Origin: Hydrogenophaga crocea | GTDB taxonomy: Bacteria; Pseudomonadota; Gammaproteobacteria; Burkholderiales; Burkholderiaceae_C | DNA length: 64,000 nucleotides | Reading direction: 5' to 3' | NCBI RefSeq assembly: GCF_011388215.1 | Contig: NZ_CP049989.1 | Span: 2,480,001 to 2,544,000, forward strand | Shown here: in pieces, positions 57,291-64,000 of the stretch | Layout of the letters: each line of letters starts with the position of its first letter | How positions within the stretch are numbered: the stretch's first letter is position 1 | Notes under the pieces: generated by a model | Database searches by the model: none | Told to the model about the DNA's origin: nothing | The model's input: only the letters and a program-made list of their open reading frames with translations | Program-made: the position numbers and the translations under genes

Positions 57291-57974
57291 TCAGTTCTCG
57301 CGGCCCGGCTTGTCCCACGACGAGGACGCGCGCAGCAGGCGGTCGAGGTCGCGCTTGGCGCGCGAGGGGTCGATGTTGGCGGGGAAGCGCATCATGAAGT
57401 GGCCCATCGGGTCGACCACGTAGAGGTGGTCCTCGAGGCGCTGGCCCGGGGCCGGCTGCAGCCATTGCGCCAGCGCCGCGGCATCGCCCACGTGCAGCAC
57501 GGTGGCCGCGGCCGTGGCGGCGCGCAGCGGCTCGCGCAGTTCGGCCGCGCCGGTGCGCAGCCACACCCAGTCGAGCCGGTCTTTCTCGCGGCCCAGGGTT
57601 TCGCGCAGCTGGCGTTGCAGGTAGAGGTGCTTCTCGCAGGCCGCGTCGCAGGCGCTGTCGGCCACACTGAGCAGCAGCCATTGCCCCTTGAGTGCGGTGA
57701 GCGGCACCGGGCGGCCCTGCGCGTCGGTGGTGGCGAGCGCGGGCAGCAGCGGCTGCGCCTCGATGAGTTCACCGTAATTGCGCCGGCCCTCGGGGCGGAT
57801 GACGTAGTAGGTGAAGTACGAGGCGATCACGGGCGCGGCGCACACCAGCAGGATGAGGAACATCTTCCAGCGCCCGCTGCGGGTGGCCGCGGCGCGCTCG
57901 GCATCGCCGCGGTCGGGCGTGGGCAGGCTGTGCACCGTCAGCGTCAGGGGTTCATCGGGCGTCTTCTGGGCCAT
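57291..57974 (-). CDS. SCO-like membrane protein of the oxidase assembly cluster
   Basis: A 227-residue protein with one N-terminal membrane segment (37-60, KMFLILLVCAAPVIASYFTY) and a periplasmic thioredoxin-like domain. The segment WLLLSVADSACDAACEKHLY places two cysteines (109, 113) in the CxxxC spacing of SCO proteins, and DHLYVVDPMGHFMMRFP puts a His after DPMG, a place that differs from the SCO1 His. It lies between surf1 and ctaA, overlapping surf1 by 23 bases. A role in copper or redox assembly of the oxidase is inferred. Confidence 0.75.
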   Translation of the reverse strand: MAQKTPDEPLTLTVHSLPTPDRGDAERAAATRSGRWKMFLILLVCAAPVIASYFTYYVIRPEGRRNYGELIEAQPLLPALATTDAQGRPVPLTALKGQWLLLSVADSACDAACEKHLYLQRQLRETLGREKDRLDWVWLRTGAAELREPLRAATAAATVLHVGDAAALAQWLQPAPGQRLEDHLYVVDPMGHFMMRFPANIDPSRAKRDLDRLLRASSSWDKPGREN

Positions 57975-58692
57975 TGCGGCGATTGCTCTTGCGACGGGGT
58001 TGGATGATCTGGAACCAGAGGTAGAGGCCGGCCACCAGCGTGCACAACGCGAACCACTGGAAGGCATATCCGTGGTGCTTCTGCACGTCGGTGGCGGGCA
58101 GCGGCCAGTGGCGGCGCAGCGGGCCTTCATCGTCGCCGGTTTGCTGGACCGAGAGTTCCAGCAGCGGCAGGCCGGTTTCGAGCCGGTAGGCGGCGAGCTC
58201 GATATTTTGCCGGATGGGTCCGGTGCCGGCCTCGCCGAACTGGTAAAGCCGCCCGGGCGGCGGGGCCAGCCGGCCTTGCACGCGCACCTCGCCCGCGGGC
58301 GTGTCGACCGCGGGCACGCGCAGCCGGTCGTTGAAGTCGCGTGGCACCCAGCCGCGCTGCACCAGCACGGTCTGCTCGCTGCCCGACAGGCGCAGCGGCG
58401 TCACGAGGAAAAAGCCGGTGCGCCCGTCCATCTGCCGGTTCTCGAGGAACACGTTGTGCTGCGGCAGCCAGCGGCCCTGCAAGCGCACCGGGCGGTACAA
58501 CGCGGCACTGCGGTCGGGCGCCGCGAGCAGCTCGCCGTTGCCCCAGGCCGGCAGGTCGGCGCGGGCGCGGATCGAGGCCTCGAGCGCGGTCTTCTGGGCG
58601 GCGCGGTCGAGCTGCCACAGCCCGAGCGAGGCGGTGGCGGCCATGGTGAGCGCCGTGGCCACGCTCACGACGACGAAGCGGACCCGGCTCAT
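57952..58692 (-). CDS. SURF1-family oxidase assembly protein
   Basis: A 246-residue inner-membrane protein with two membrane segments (about 4-24 and 212-232) and a periplasmic domain between. Hallmarks: SLGLWQLDRAAQKTALEA at the start, VFLENRQMDGRTGFFLVTPL, VLVQRGWVPRDFNDRL, and YAFQWFALCTLVAGLYLWF at the end. It helps insert heme A into CtaD. ATG 58692 was chosen over a GTG two codons earlier. Confidence 0.93.
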   Translation of the reverse strand: MSRVRFVVVSVATALTMAATASLGLWQLDRAAQKTALEASIRARADLPAWGNGELLAAPDRSAALYRPVRLQGRWLPQHNVFLENRQMDGRTGFFLVTPLRLSGSEQTVLVQRGWVPRDFNDRLRVPAVDTPAGEVRVQGRLAPPPGRLYQFGEAGTGPIRQNIELAAYRLETGLPLLELSVQQTGDDEGPLRRHWPLPATDVQKHHGYAFQWFALCTLVAGLYLWFQIIQPRRKSNRRNGPEDAR

Positions 58693-58746
58693 GGACACAC
58701 CACCCTGCGGCCATCAGGCCCACTGCCGCACCGGATAATCGCGGGC

Positions 58747-58977
58747 ATGAAATACGTGGTGATCGTGGCCTTCGTGGCCATTCTCGGCAGTCTCGCGGCG
58801 GCCCTCGTGTACATGATGCGCGGCGGCGTGCAGGACGAAGGCGAAGCCCCGCGGCAGCGGCGCATGGCAAGGGCGCTGGCCTTCCGCGTGGGCTTCTCGG
58901 TGCTGCTGTTCTTGGTGGTGCTGGTGGCGTACTTCATGGGCTGGATCCAGCCGACGGGCCTGCCGCTGCAGCGCTGA
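58747..58977 (+). CDS. Twin-transmembrane protein (DUF2909 family)
   Basis: A 76-residue protein of two membrane helices (MKYVVIVAFVAILGSLAAAL and FRVGFSVLLFLVVLVAYFMG) joined by a basic loop (APRQRRMARALA). It lies on the plus strand amid minus-strand oxidase genes, 54 bases from surf1, and is followed by a terminator shared with ctaE. DUF2909 genes often adjoin cox clusters in betaproteobacteria; function unknown. Confidence 0.85.
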   Translation: MKYVVIVAFVAILGSLAAALVYMMRGGVQDEGEAPRQRRMARALAFRVGFSVLLFLVVLVAYFMGWIQPTGLPLQR

Positions 58978-59011
58978 GCGCCGCCGCCGATCCCATCGGT
59001 GGCTCCGAAAC

Positions 59012-59037
59012 AAAAAAGCGCCTCGCGGCGCTTTTTT
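59012..59037. terminator. Bidirectional intrinsic terminator between DUF2909 and ctaE
   Basis: Stem GCGCC (59018-59022) / GGCGC (59027-59031) with TCGC loop, six A before and six T after. Ends ctaC-ctaE transcription (minus) and the DUF2909 gene (plus). Confidence 0.88.
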
Positions 59038-59065
59038 GCTGGGGCGGACCGTCCCGGACCTTGCA

Positions 59066-59947
59066 TCACATCCAGTAGACCAGGATGTACAGGCCGAGCC
59101 AGACCACGTCCACGAAGTGCCAGTACCAGGCCGCACCTTCGAAGCCGAAGTGGCGCTCTTTGGTGAAGTGGCCCTTGTGCAGGCGCAGCGTGATGAACAG
59201 CAGCATCAGCATGCCCACGAACACGTGGAAGCCGTGGAAGCCGGTGAGCATGAAGAAGGTCGAACCGAAGATGCCCGAGTTGAGCTTGAGGTTCAGGTCG
59301 GCGTAGGCGTGCGCGTACTCGTAGCCCTGCACGCCCAGGAAGACGATGCCCAGCAGCACGGTCATCCACATGAAGGCGATGGTCTTGCCACGGTTGCCCA
59401 CCTGGAGCGCGTGGTGGGCGATGGTCAGCGTGACGCCCGAGGTCAGCAGCAGCGCGGTGTTGATGGTGGGCAGCCAGAACGGGCCCACGGTCTGGAAGGG
59501 CTCGACGATGCCGGCCGGCGACGCGGTGGCACCGGCCTGCACGCTGGGCCAGATCGACGCGAAGTTGGGCCAGATCAGCGCGTTCTCGATGCTGCCGAGC
59601 GCGGGCACCGAGTGCGAACGGGCCCACCACAGCGCGGTGAAGAAGGCGCCGAAGAACATCACCTCGGAGAAGATGAACCAGCTCATGCTCCAGCGGAACG
59701 AGAGGTCGATCTTGCGGCCGTACAGGCCGGTTTCGCTCTCGCGGATCGCGTCGCCGAACCACTGGAACAGCACGAAGGCCCAGAAGGCCAGGCCGAAGGC
59801 CAGCGACCATGCGCCCCAGCCGTGGCCGTTGATCCACTGGCCGGCGCCCAGGATCACGAAGAACAGGCCGAAAGCGGCCATGGCCGGATGGCGCGACAGT
59901 CCGGGGACGAAATAGTAGGGCGTCGAGCCGTGGGATGCTGCGGACAT
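59066..59947 (-). CDS. ctaE: Cytochrome c oxidase subunit III
   Basis: Third core subunit of the aa3 oxidase, 293 residues with seven membrane helices. Features: HPAMAAFGLFFVILGAGQWI, MSWFIFSEVMFFGAFFTALWW with the conserved Glu, and LTGFHGFHVFVGMLMLLFI then WHFVDVVWLGLYILVYWM at the end. ATG 59947 has GGAG eight bases upstream; a GTG three codons earlier is also in frame. Last gene of the ctaC-ctaD-ctaG-ctaE run. Confidence 0.96.
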   Translation of the reverse strand: MSAASHGSTPYYFVPGLSRHPAMAAFGLFFVILGAGQWINGHGWGAWSLAFGLAFWAFVLFQWFGDAIRESETGLYGRKIDLSFRWSMSWFIFSEVMFFGAFFTALWWARSHSVPALGSIENALIWPNFASIWPSVQAGATASPAGIVEPFQTVGPFWLPTINTALLLTSGVTLTIAHHALQVGNRGKTIAFMWMTVLLGIVFLGVQGYEYAHAYADLNLKLNSGIFGSTFFMLTGFHGFHVFVGMLMLLFITLRLHKGHFTKERHFGFEGAAWYWHFVDVVWLGLYILVYWM

Positions 59948-60016
59948 GCTGCTCACTCCTGTTGTGCTGCTATCGCTTGGTCAATGTCAAAAAATCGGTC
60001 GCTCGGGGGGCCGCCC

Positions 60017-60223
60017 TCAACCGGCCACCCAGTTCACCAGCGCGATCAGCGCGCCGACGAACACAAACGCCATCACCATGCCCACCACCACGAGGTGCAG
60101 GGGGTTCAGGCGCTTGATGTCTTTCTCGTACTCGGCGCGCTGGCGCACGCCGAGAAAACCCCAGAGCACGGCCTTGACCGTGCCGAGGAGGGAACCGGAA
60201 CGCTCGGGCGCTGCCATGGCCAT
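60017..60223 (-). CDS. DUF2970-family small membrane protein
   Basis: A 68-residue protein. A basic N-terminal half (GSLLGTVKAVLWGFLGVRQR, then AEYEKDIKRLNPLHL) is followed by one membrane helix (VVVGMVMAFVFVGALIALV). The ATG overlaps the ctaG stop by one base, so it is coupled to oxidase assembly genes. DUF2970 is a marker of beta/gammaproteobacterial cox operons; its role is unknown. Confidence 0.87.
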   Translation of the reverse strand: MAMAAPERSGSLLGTVKAVLWGFLGVRQRAEYEKDIKRLNPLHLVVVGMVMAFVFVGALIALVNWVAG

Positions 60224-60831
60224 CACACCGCCCCCGGGGCCTGCACGGCCTTGGCCTGCGGCGGCACCGTGGACTCGGGCGCGGGGGGCACGCCGCCACC
60301 CACTTCGAAGAAGGTGTACGACAGCGTGATGGTGGTCACGTCCTTGGGCAGGCGCGGGTCGATCACGAAGGCCACCGGCCATTCCTTCTTCTCACCGGGC
60401 GCGAGCGTGTACTGCGAGAAGCAGAAGCACTCGAGCTTGTTGAAGTGCGAGCCCGCCTGCTTGGGCGCGTAGCTCGGAATGGCCTGGGCCGACATGGTCC
60501 GGTTCTGGATGTTCTGGAACTCGTAGATCACCGTGGCCAGCTCGCCCGGATGCACCTGCAGCGAGCGCACGGCCGGCTTGAAGTGCCAGGGGCCACGCAC
60601 GTTGGTGTCGAACTCGACCGTGATGGTGCGCGTGAGATCGACCTGCGTGTTGGCCGGCAGCTTGGCCGCCGCCCCGGGCACGCGCGTTTCGGACACCGCG
60701 AGCACGTTGATGCCCAGGGCTTCGCAGATGTGCCGGTAGATGGGCACGAGTGCGTAGCCGAAGGCGAACATGCCCAGCGCGATCACGGCAAGCTTGCCGA
60801 CGATCTTGAGGTTTTCCTGGCGCAGACCCAT
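60223..60831 (-). CDS. ctaG: Cytochrome c oxidase assembly protein CtaG/Cox11
   Basis: Membrane-anchored copper chaperone for CuB of CtaD. The 202 residues have an N-terminal helix (IVGKLAVIALGMFAFGYALV), the Cox11 fold (GAAAKLPANTQVDLTRTITV, EFDTNVRGPWHFKPA) and the copper-binding cysteines in NKLECFCFSQYTLAPGEKK, then PVAFVIDPRLP. Complete length for the family. Confidence 0.95.
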   Translation of the reverse strand: MGLRQENLKIVGKLAVIALGMFAFGYALVPIYRHICEALGINVLAVSETRVPGAAAKLPANTQVDLTRTITVEFDTNVRGPWHFKPAVRSLQVHPGELATVIYEFQNIQNRTMSAQAIPSYAPKQAGSHFNKLECFCFSQYTLAPGEKKEWPVAFVIDPRLPKDVTTITLSYTFFEVGGGVPPAPESTVPPQAKAVQAPGAV

Positions 60832-60847
60832 GGCGTGTGGCGTTCGA

Positions 60848-60958
60848 TCAACCGCCCAGCAGGACGAGCTTGGCCACGAAGCCCGCGAAGAAGGTCAGCG
60901 CGACCGTGGCCAGGATCAGGCCCAGGCGGACGTTGTTCTTTTTCTGTTCGGGCGTCAT
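60848..60958 (-). CDS. Cytochrome oxidase small assembly protein (36 residues)
   Basis: A very short gene, ATG 60958 to TGA 60848: MTPEQKKNNVRLGLILATV, then ALTFFAGFVAKLVLLGG. One membrane helix with a charged N-terminus. It fills the gap between ctaD and ctaG (16 bases before ctaG). Similar small proteins occupy this place in other Comamonadaceae and carry the name small cytochrome oxidase assembly protein as I recall. No function is proven. Confidence 0.8.
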   Translation of the reverse strand: MTPEQKKNNVRLGLILATVALTFFAGFVAKLVLLGG

Positions 60959-60977
60959 GCGTGTGCCTGCCGTGCGA

Positions 60978-62594
60978 TCAGCCGATCACCTTGGTGGCGG
61001 TGGCGTCGAGCTTGGGCGGGTTCTCGAAGGTGTGGTGGGGGGCCGGCGACGGCACTTCCCATTCCAGGCCCTCGGCACCTTCCCAGGGCTTCTGCACGGC
61101 CTTCTCGCCCTTGCCGCGCATGGCGGGGACGATCACGGCCAGGAAGAAGTACACCTGCGCGAAGCCGAAACCGAAGGCGCCGATCGACGCGATCATGTTG
61201 AAGTCGGCGAACTGCATGGGGTAGTCGGCGTAGCGGCGGGGCATGCCGGCCAGACCCAGGAAGTGCATCGGGAAGAAGGTGATGTTGAACGAGATCATCG
61301 ACCACCAGAAGTGGATCTTGCCGCGCGTTTCGCTGTACATCACGCCGGTCCACTTGGGCAGCCAGTAGTAGATGCCCGAGAACATGGCGAACAGCGAGCC
61401 GGCCACCAGCACGTAGTGGAAGTGCGCCACCACGTAGTAGGTGTCCTGCATCTGGATGTCGATCGGGGCGACCGACAGGATCAGGCCGGTGAAGCCGCCC
61501 ATGGTGAACACGAAGATGAAGCCCACGGCCCACATCATCGGGGTCTCGAAGGTCATCGAGCCCTTCCACATGGTCGCGATCCAGTTGAAGATCTTCACGC
61601 CCGTGGGCACGGCGATCAGCATGGTGCTGTACATGAAGAACAGCTGGCCGGTCACCGGCATGCCGGTGGTGAACATGTGGTGCGCCCACACGACGAAGGA
61701 CAGGATGGCGATGGAGCCGGTGGCGTACACCATGGAGGCGTAGCCGAACAGCTTCTTGCGCGCGAAGGCGGGCACGACCTGGCTCACGATGCCGAAGGCC
61801 GGCAGGATCATGATGTAGACCTCGGGGTGGCCGAAGAACCAGAAGATGTGCTGGTACATCACCGGGTCGCCGCCGCCGGCGGGGTTGAAGAAGCTGGTGC
61901 CGAAGTGGCGGTCGGTCAGCGTCATGGTGATCGCGCCGGCCAGCACGGGCATCACGGCGATCAGCAGGTAGGCGGTGATGAGCCAGGTCCAGCAGAACAT
62001 GGGCATCTTCATCAGCGTCATGCCGGGCGCGCGCATGTTCAGGATGGTCACGATGATGTTGATCGAGCCCATGATGGACGAGGCGCCGAGGATGTGCATC
62101 GCGAAGATGCCGGCGTCCATCGAGGGGCCCATCTGCAGCGTGAGCGGCGCGTAGAGCGTCCAGCCCGCGGCGGGCGCGCCGCCGGGCATGAAGAACGAGG
62201 CCACGAGCATGAGGGCGGCGGGGATCATCAGCCAGAAGCTGAAGTTGTTCATCCGCGCGAAGGCCATGTCGGAGGCGCCGATCTGCAGCGGGATCATCCA
62301 GTTCGCGAAGCCCACGAAGGCCGGCATGATGGCGCCGAACACCATGATCAGGCCGTGCATGGTGGTGAGCTGGTTGAACAGCTCGGGGTTCACAAGCTGC
62401 AGACCCGGCTGGAACAGCTCGGCGCGGATGCCCAGGGCCAGCACGCCGCCGACCATGAGCATGGTGAACGAGAACAGCAGGTACAGCGTACCGATGTCCT
62501 TGTGGTTGGTCGCGAAGACCCAGCGGCGCCAGCCGGTCGGCGCGTGGTGGTGGTCGTGATCGTGGGCGTCGTGGTGGTCGAGCACTGCACTCAT
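60978..62594 (-). CDS. ctaD: Cytochrome c oxidase subunit I
   Basis: Catalytic subunit of the aa3-type oxidase, 538 residues with twelve membrane helices. Heme and CuB ligands appear in TTMHGLIMVFGAIMPAF, FWFFGHPEVYIMILPAFGIV (His-Tyr pair), VVWAHHMFTTGMPV (two His) and YYVVAHFHYVLVAGSLFAMF. The K-pathway and D-pathway residues are in conventional places. 38 bases after ctaC on the same strand. Confidence 0.98.
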   Translation of the reverse strand: MSAVLDHHDAHDHDHHHAPTGWRRWVFATNHKDIGTLYLLFSFTMLMVGGVLALGIRAELFQPGLQLVNPELFNQLTTMHGLIMVFGAIMPAFVGFANWMIPLQIGASDMAFARMNNFSFWLMIPAALMLVASFFMPGGAPAAGWTLYAPLTLQMGPSMDAGIFAMHILGASSIMGSINIIVTILNMRAPGMTLMKMPMFCWTWLITAYLLIAVMPVLAGAITMTLTDRHFGTSFFNPAGGGDPVMYQHIFWFFGHPEVYIMILPAFGIVSQVVPAFARKKLFGYASMVYATGSIAILSFVVWAHHMFTTGMPVTGQLFFMYSTMLIAVPTGVKIFNWIATMWKGSMTFETPMMWAVGFIFVFTMGGFTGLILSVAPIDIQMQDTYYVVAHFHYVLVAGSLFAMFSGIYYWLPKWTGVMYSETRGKIHFWWSMISFNITFFPMHFLGLAGMPRRYADYPMQFADFNMIASIGAFGFGFAQVYFFLAVIVPAMRGKGEKAVQKPWEGAEGLEWEVPSPAPHHTFENPPKLDATATKVIG

Positions 62595-62632
62595 CGTCGT
62601 TTCCTCAGGTTCTCAATCTCGATGCACGCGGA

Positions 62633-63838
62633 TCACTTGCGCGCGGCCAGCACTTCGGCGGGCTGCACAAGGCGCTGGGTCTGGTTGCTCCAGCTGTTCT
62701 TCGCGTAGGTCATGACCGCCGCGAGGTCGGTGTCGGACAGCTGCTTCCAGGCCGGCATGGCGCCGTTGTTCTGGCCGTTGAGCAGCACGTTGATCATCTT
62801 GGACTTGTCGGCGTCGACCACGATGGCCGAGCCGTCGAGCGGCTTGATCGGGCCGGCGCCCTTGCCGTTGGCCTGGTGGCAGGCGGCGCAGTTGGCGGCG
62901 TACACGCCTTCGCCGCGCTTGATCAGGTCGGCCAGGGTCCAGACCTTGTTCGGATCGTCGGCGGCAGCGGCCATGACCTTGTACTTGTCGGCCACCCAGG
63001 CCTTGTATTCCTCGGCCGACACCACCTTCACGTGGATCGGCATGTAGGCGTGTTCCTTGCCGCACAGCTCGGCGCACTGGCCGTAGAAGTCGCCGGTTTT
63101 CTCGGCGCGGAACCAGGTGTCGCGCACGAAGCCCGGGATCGCGTCCTGCTTGACGCCGAAGGCCGGCACCATCCAGGCGTGGATCACGTCGTTGGCGGTG
63201 GTGATGATGCGGATCTTCTTGCCGACCGGCACCACGAGCGGGTTGTCGACCTTGAGCAGGTAGTCGTCGGTGGCCTGGGGCTTGCCGCTGTTGGACATGA
63301 CGCGGTGCGAGGTGTCCAGCGTGGACAGGAAGCCGATGCCTTCGCCCTCGCCCTTGATGTATTCGTAGCCCCACTTCCACTGCATGCCGACGGCCTTGAT
63401 GGTCAGGTCGGCGTTGGTGGTGTCCTTCTGGGCCACGAGCACCTTGGTGGCGGGCAGCGCCATGCCGATCACGATCAGCAGCGGCACGATGGTCCAGCCC
63501 AGCTCCACCCAGATCGGCTCGGCCAGCTCCTGCGACTTGTGGCCCACCGATTTGCGGTGCTTGAGGATGGAATAGAACATCACGCCGAACACCAGCACGA
63601 AGATGACGGCGCAGATGCCCATCATGAACCAGTGCAGCCAGTGCTGTTCTTCGGCGATCTTGGTCACGGGCGGCGCGAAGTTCAGCTGGTTGACCGCCGG
63701 GCCACCCGGCAGATCGTTGACCTTCTGAGCGGCCACCGAGGTCCACACCCCGGCGCTCAGCAGCGTCAGGCCCATCGCGTTGCGCACCGCCTTGAAGCGG
63801 TGGCGCAGGCTTTGCAGCGTCTTCGTCGTCTTACTCAC
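62633..63838 (-). CDS. ctaC: Cytochrome c oxidase subunit II with fused cytochrome c domain
   Basis: Electron-entry subunit, 401 residues. A signal peptide (to about 38) and two membrane helices (about 70-92, 113-133) precede the CuA domain with ligands His220, Cys255, Cys259 and His263 (QCAELCGKEHAYMPIH). A C-terminal cytochrome c domain has the heme site CAACH at 317-321 and the likely Met ligand in GAMPAWKQLS. GTG 63838 has GAGG eight bases upstream and begins SKTTKTLQSL. First gene of the oxidase cluster; such caa3-like fusions are common in betaproteobacteria. Confidence 0.95.
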   Translation of the reverse strand: MSKTTKTLQSLRHRFKAVRNAMGLTLLSAGVWTSVAAQKVNDLPGGPAVNQLNFAPPVTKIAEEQHWLHWFMMGICAVIFVLVFGVMFYSILKHRKSVGHKSQELAEPIWVELGWTIVPLLIVIGMALPATKVLVAQKDTTNADLTIKAVGMQWKWGYEYIKGEGEGIGFLSTLDTSHRVMSNSGKPQATDDYLLKVDNPLVVPVGKKIRIITTANDVIHAWMVPAFGVKQDAIPGFVRDTWFRAEKTGDFYGQCAELCGKEHAYMPIHVKVVSAEEYKAWVADKYKVMAAAADDPNKVWTLADLIKRGEGVYAANCAACHQANGKGAGPIKPLDGSAIVVDADKSKMINVLLNGQNNGAMPAWKQLSDTDLAAVMTYAKNSWSNQTQRLVQPAEVLAARK

Positions 63839-63860
63839 TTGTTGCGCCTCAAATATAAGC

Positions 63861-63886
63861 GTCGATTGATATCGACCCCGATTACA
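63861..63886 (-). promoter_or_regulatory. ctaC promoter candidate with a dyad at the start site
   Basis: On the minus strand TGTAAT (63886-63881) is a -10-like element. The perfect dyad GTCGAT-TGAT-ATCGAC (63861-63876) spans the predicted start (about 63874). The -35 region is poor. The dyad may be an operator or an mRNA hairpin. Confidence 0.35.
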
Positions 63887-63914
63887 CCAAACCCATCGGC
63901 CCTGCGCCACGGCC

Positions 63915-64000
63915 TCAGCCGCCGCGCAATGCCTGTGAAATCTCCCGGGCCAAGGCCGGTCGCAGGTCGGGCCGCAGGTAGCGCCCGATGTGCACCGACT
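63915..64000 (-). CDS. C-terminal end of an unidentified gene (cut by window edge)
   Basis: An open frame on the minus strand enters from the right edge and ends at TGA 63917-63915. The last residues read VHIGRYLRPDLRPALAREIS then QALRGG. Base composition suits coding sequence and it lies just upstream of ctaC on the same strand. The fragment is too short to identify; it could also be a chance frame. Confidence 0.45.
   Translation of the reverse strand, partial: SVHIGRYLRPDLRPALAREISQALRGG

Noticed and set aside
59976..59989. TTGGTCAATGTCAA upstream of ctaE as an FNR box
   Set aside because: Only the outer TTG and CAA fit; the inner bases do not match TTGAT-N4-ATCAA, and it lies inside a co-transcribed run.

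Overview
The window is chromosomal DNA from a high-GC aerobic betaproteobacterium, most likely a member of the Comamonadaceae (Hydrogenophaga/Acidovorax/Variovorax-like; this placement is inference from gene content and repeats). Supporting signs are two tripartite-tricarboxylate-type (Bug) solute receptors, a CoxB with a fused cytochrome c domain, the Burkholderiales arrangement of cytochrome c oxidase assembly genes, type II QueF, and intergenic repeats built on the core TTCGACAAGCTCAG. It is almost wholly core genome: no insertion sequence, prophage, CRISPR array, toxin-antitoxin pair or recognisable defence island was seen.

Layout. 1-4848: lolA, ftsK and a Crp/Fnr-family regulator on the minus strand, divergent from trxB. 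4882-5530: promoter, rpmB-rpmG and terminator. 5542-8231: fatty acid desaturase and rsmB (minus), with an FNR-like box between them. 8267-11989: prfC, an AraC regulator, a LysE exporter, and purN (minus). 12134-15820: two acyl-CoA dehydrogenases and a lipoprotein alpha/beta hydrolase in one operon. 15842-21121: HNH nuclease (minus), ribF, a repeat, ileS and lspA. 21156-24182: PLP aminotransferase and a LytTR/AlgZ-AlgR-like two-component pair (minus), divergent from argH. 24279-28941: argH, a LysR regulator, then an enolase-superfamily enzyme and a Bug receptor behind a LysR-type binding palindrome.

28952-37157: DUF4124-like protein, hemerythrin, AMP-forming CoA ligase, FMN 2-hydroxyacid dehydrogenase, a 550-base repeat island, SIMPL protein, dinB, crotonase and an HDAC-family amidohydrolase. 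37278-42607: DUF3455 protein divergent from an ECF sigma/anti-sigma pair, an RRM protein, and queF, a prolyl-4-hydroxylase-like protein and yaaA. 42768-45616: VOC protein, FAD monooxygenase and a DUF2783 protein, a small aromatic-degradation-like cluster. 45716-54657: valS, a minus-strand cysM-nudC-tusA-dehydrogenase-like operon, tRNA-Leu(CAA), an epimerase-like protein, a [2Fe-2S] flavin reductase and a second Bug receptor.

54674-63838 (minus) is a nearly complete aa3 cytochrome c oxidase locus: ctaC, ctaD, a 36-codon small assembly gene, ctaG, a DUF2970 protein, ctaE, then (past a terminator and one plus-strand DUF2909 gene) surf1, a SCO-like membrane protein, ctaA (heme A synthase), ctaB (heme O synthase) and sco. 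Together these build the oxidase, its heme A and its copper centres. A fragment of one more minus-strand gene touches the right edge.

The most interesting leads are regulatory and structural: two FNR-type palindromes upstream of oxygen-linked genes, a LysR-type box near -65 of the enolase/Bug operon, mirrored repeat islands at 32676-33217 and 43426-43624, a SCO-like CxxxC protein beside the oxidase assembly genes, and a 2-hydroxyacid-dehydrogenase homologue that has lost its usual catalytic residues. I saw no convincing wholly new multi-gene system.
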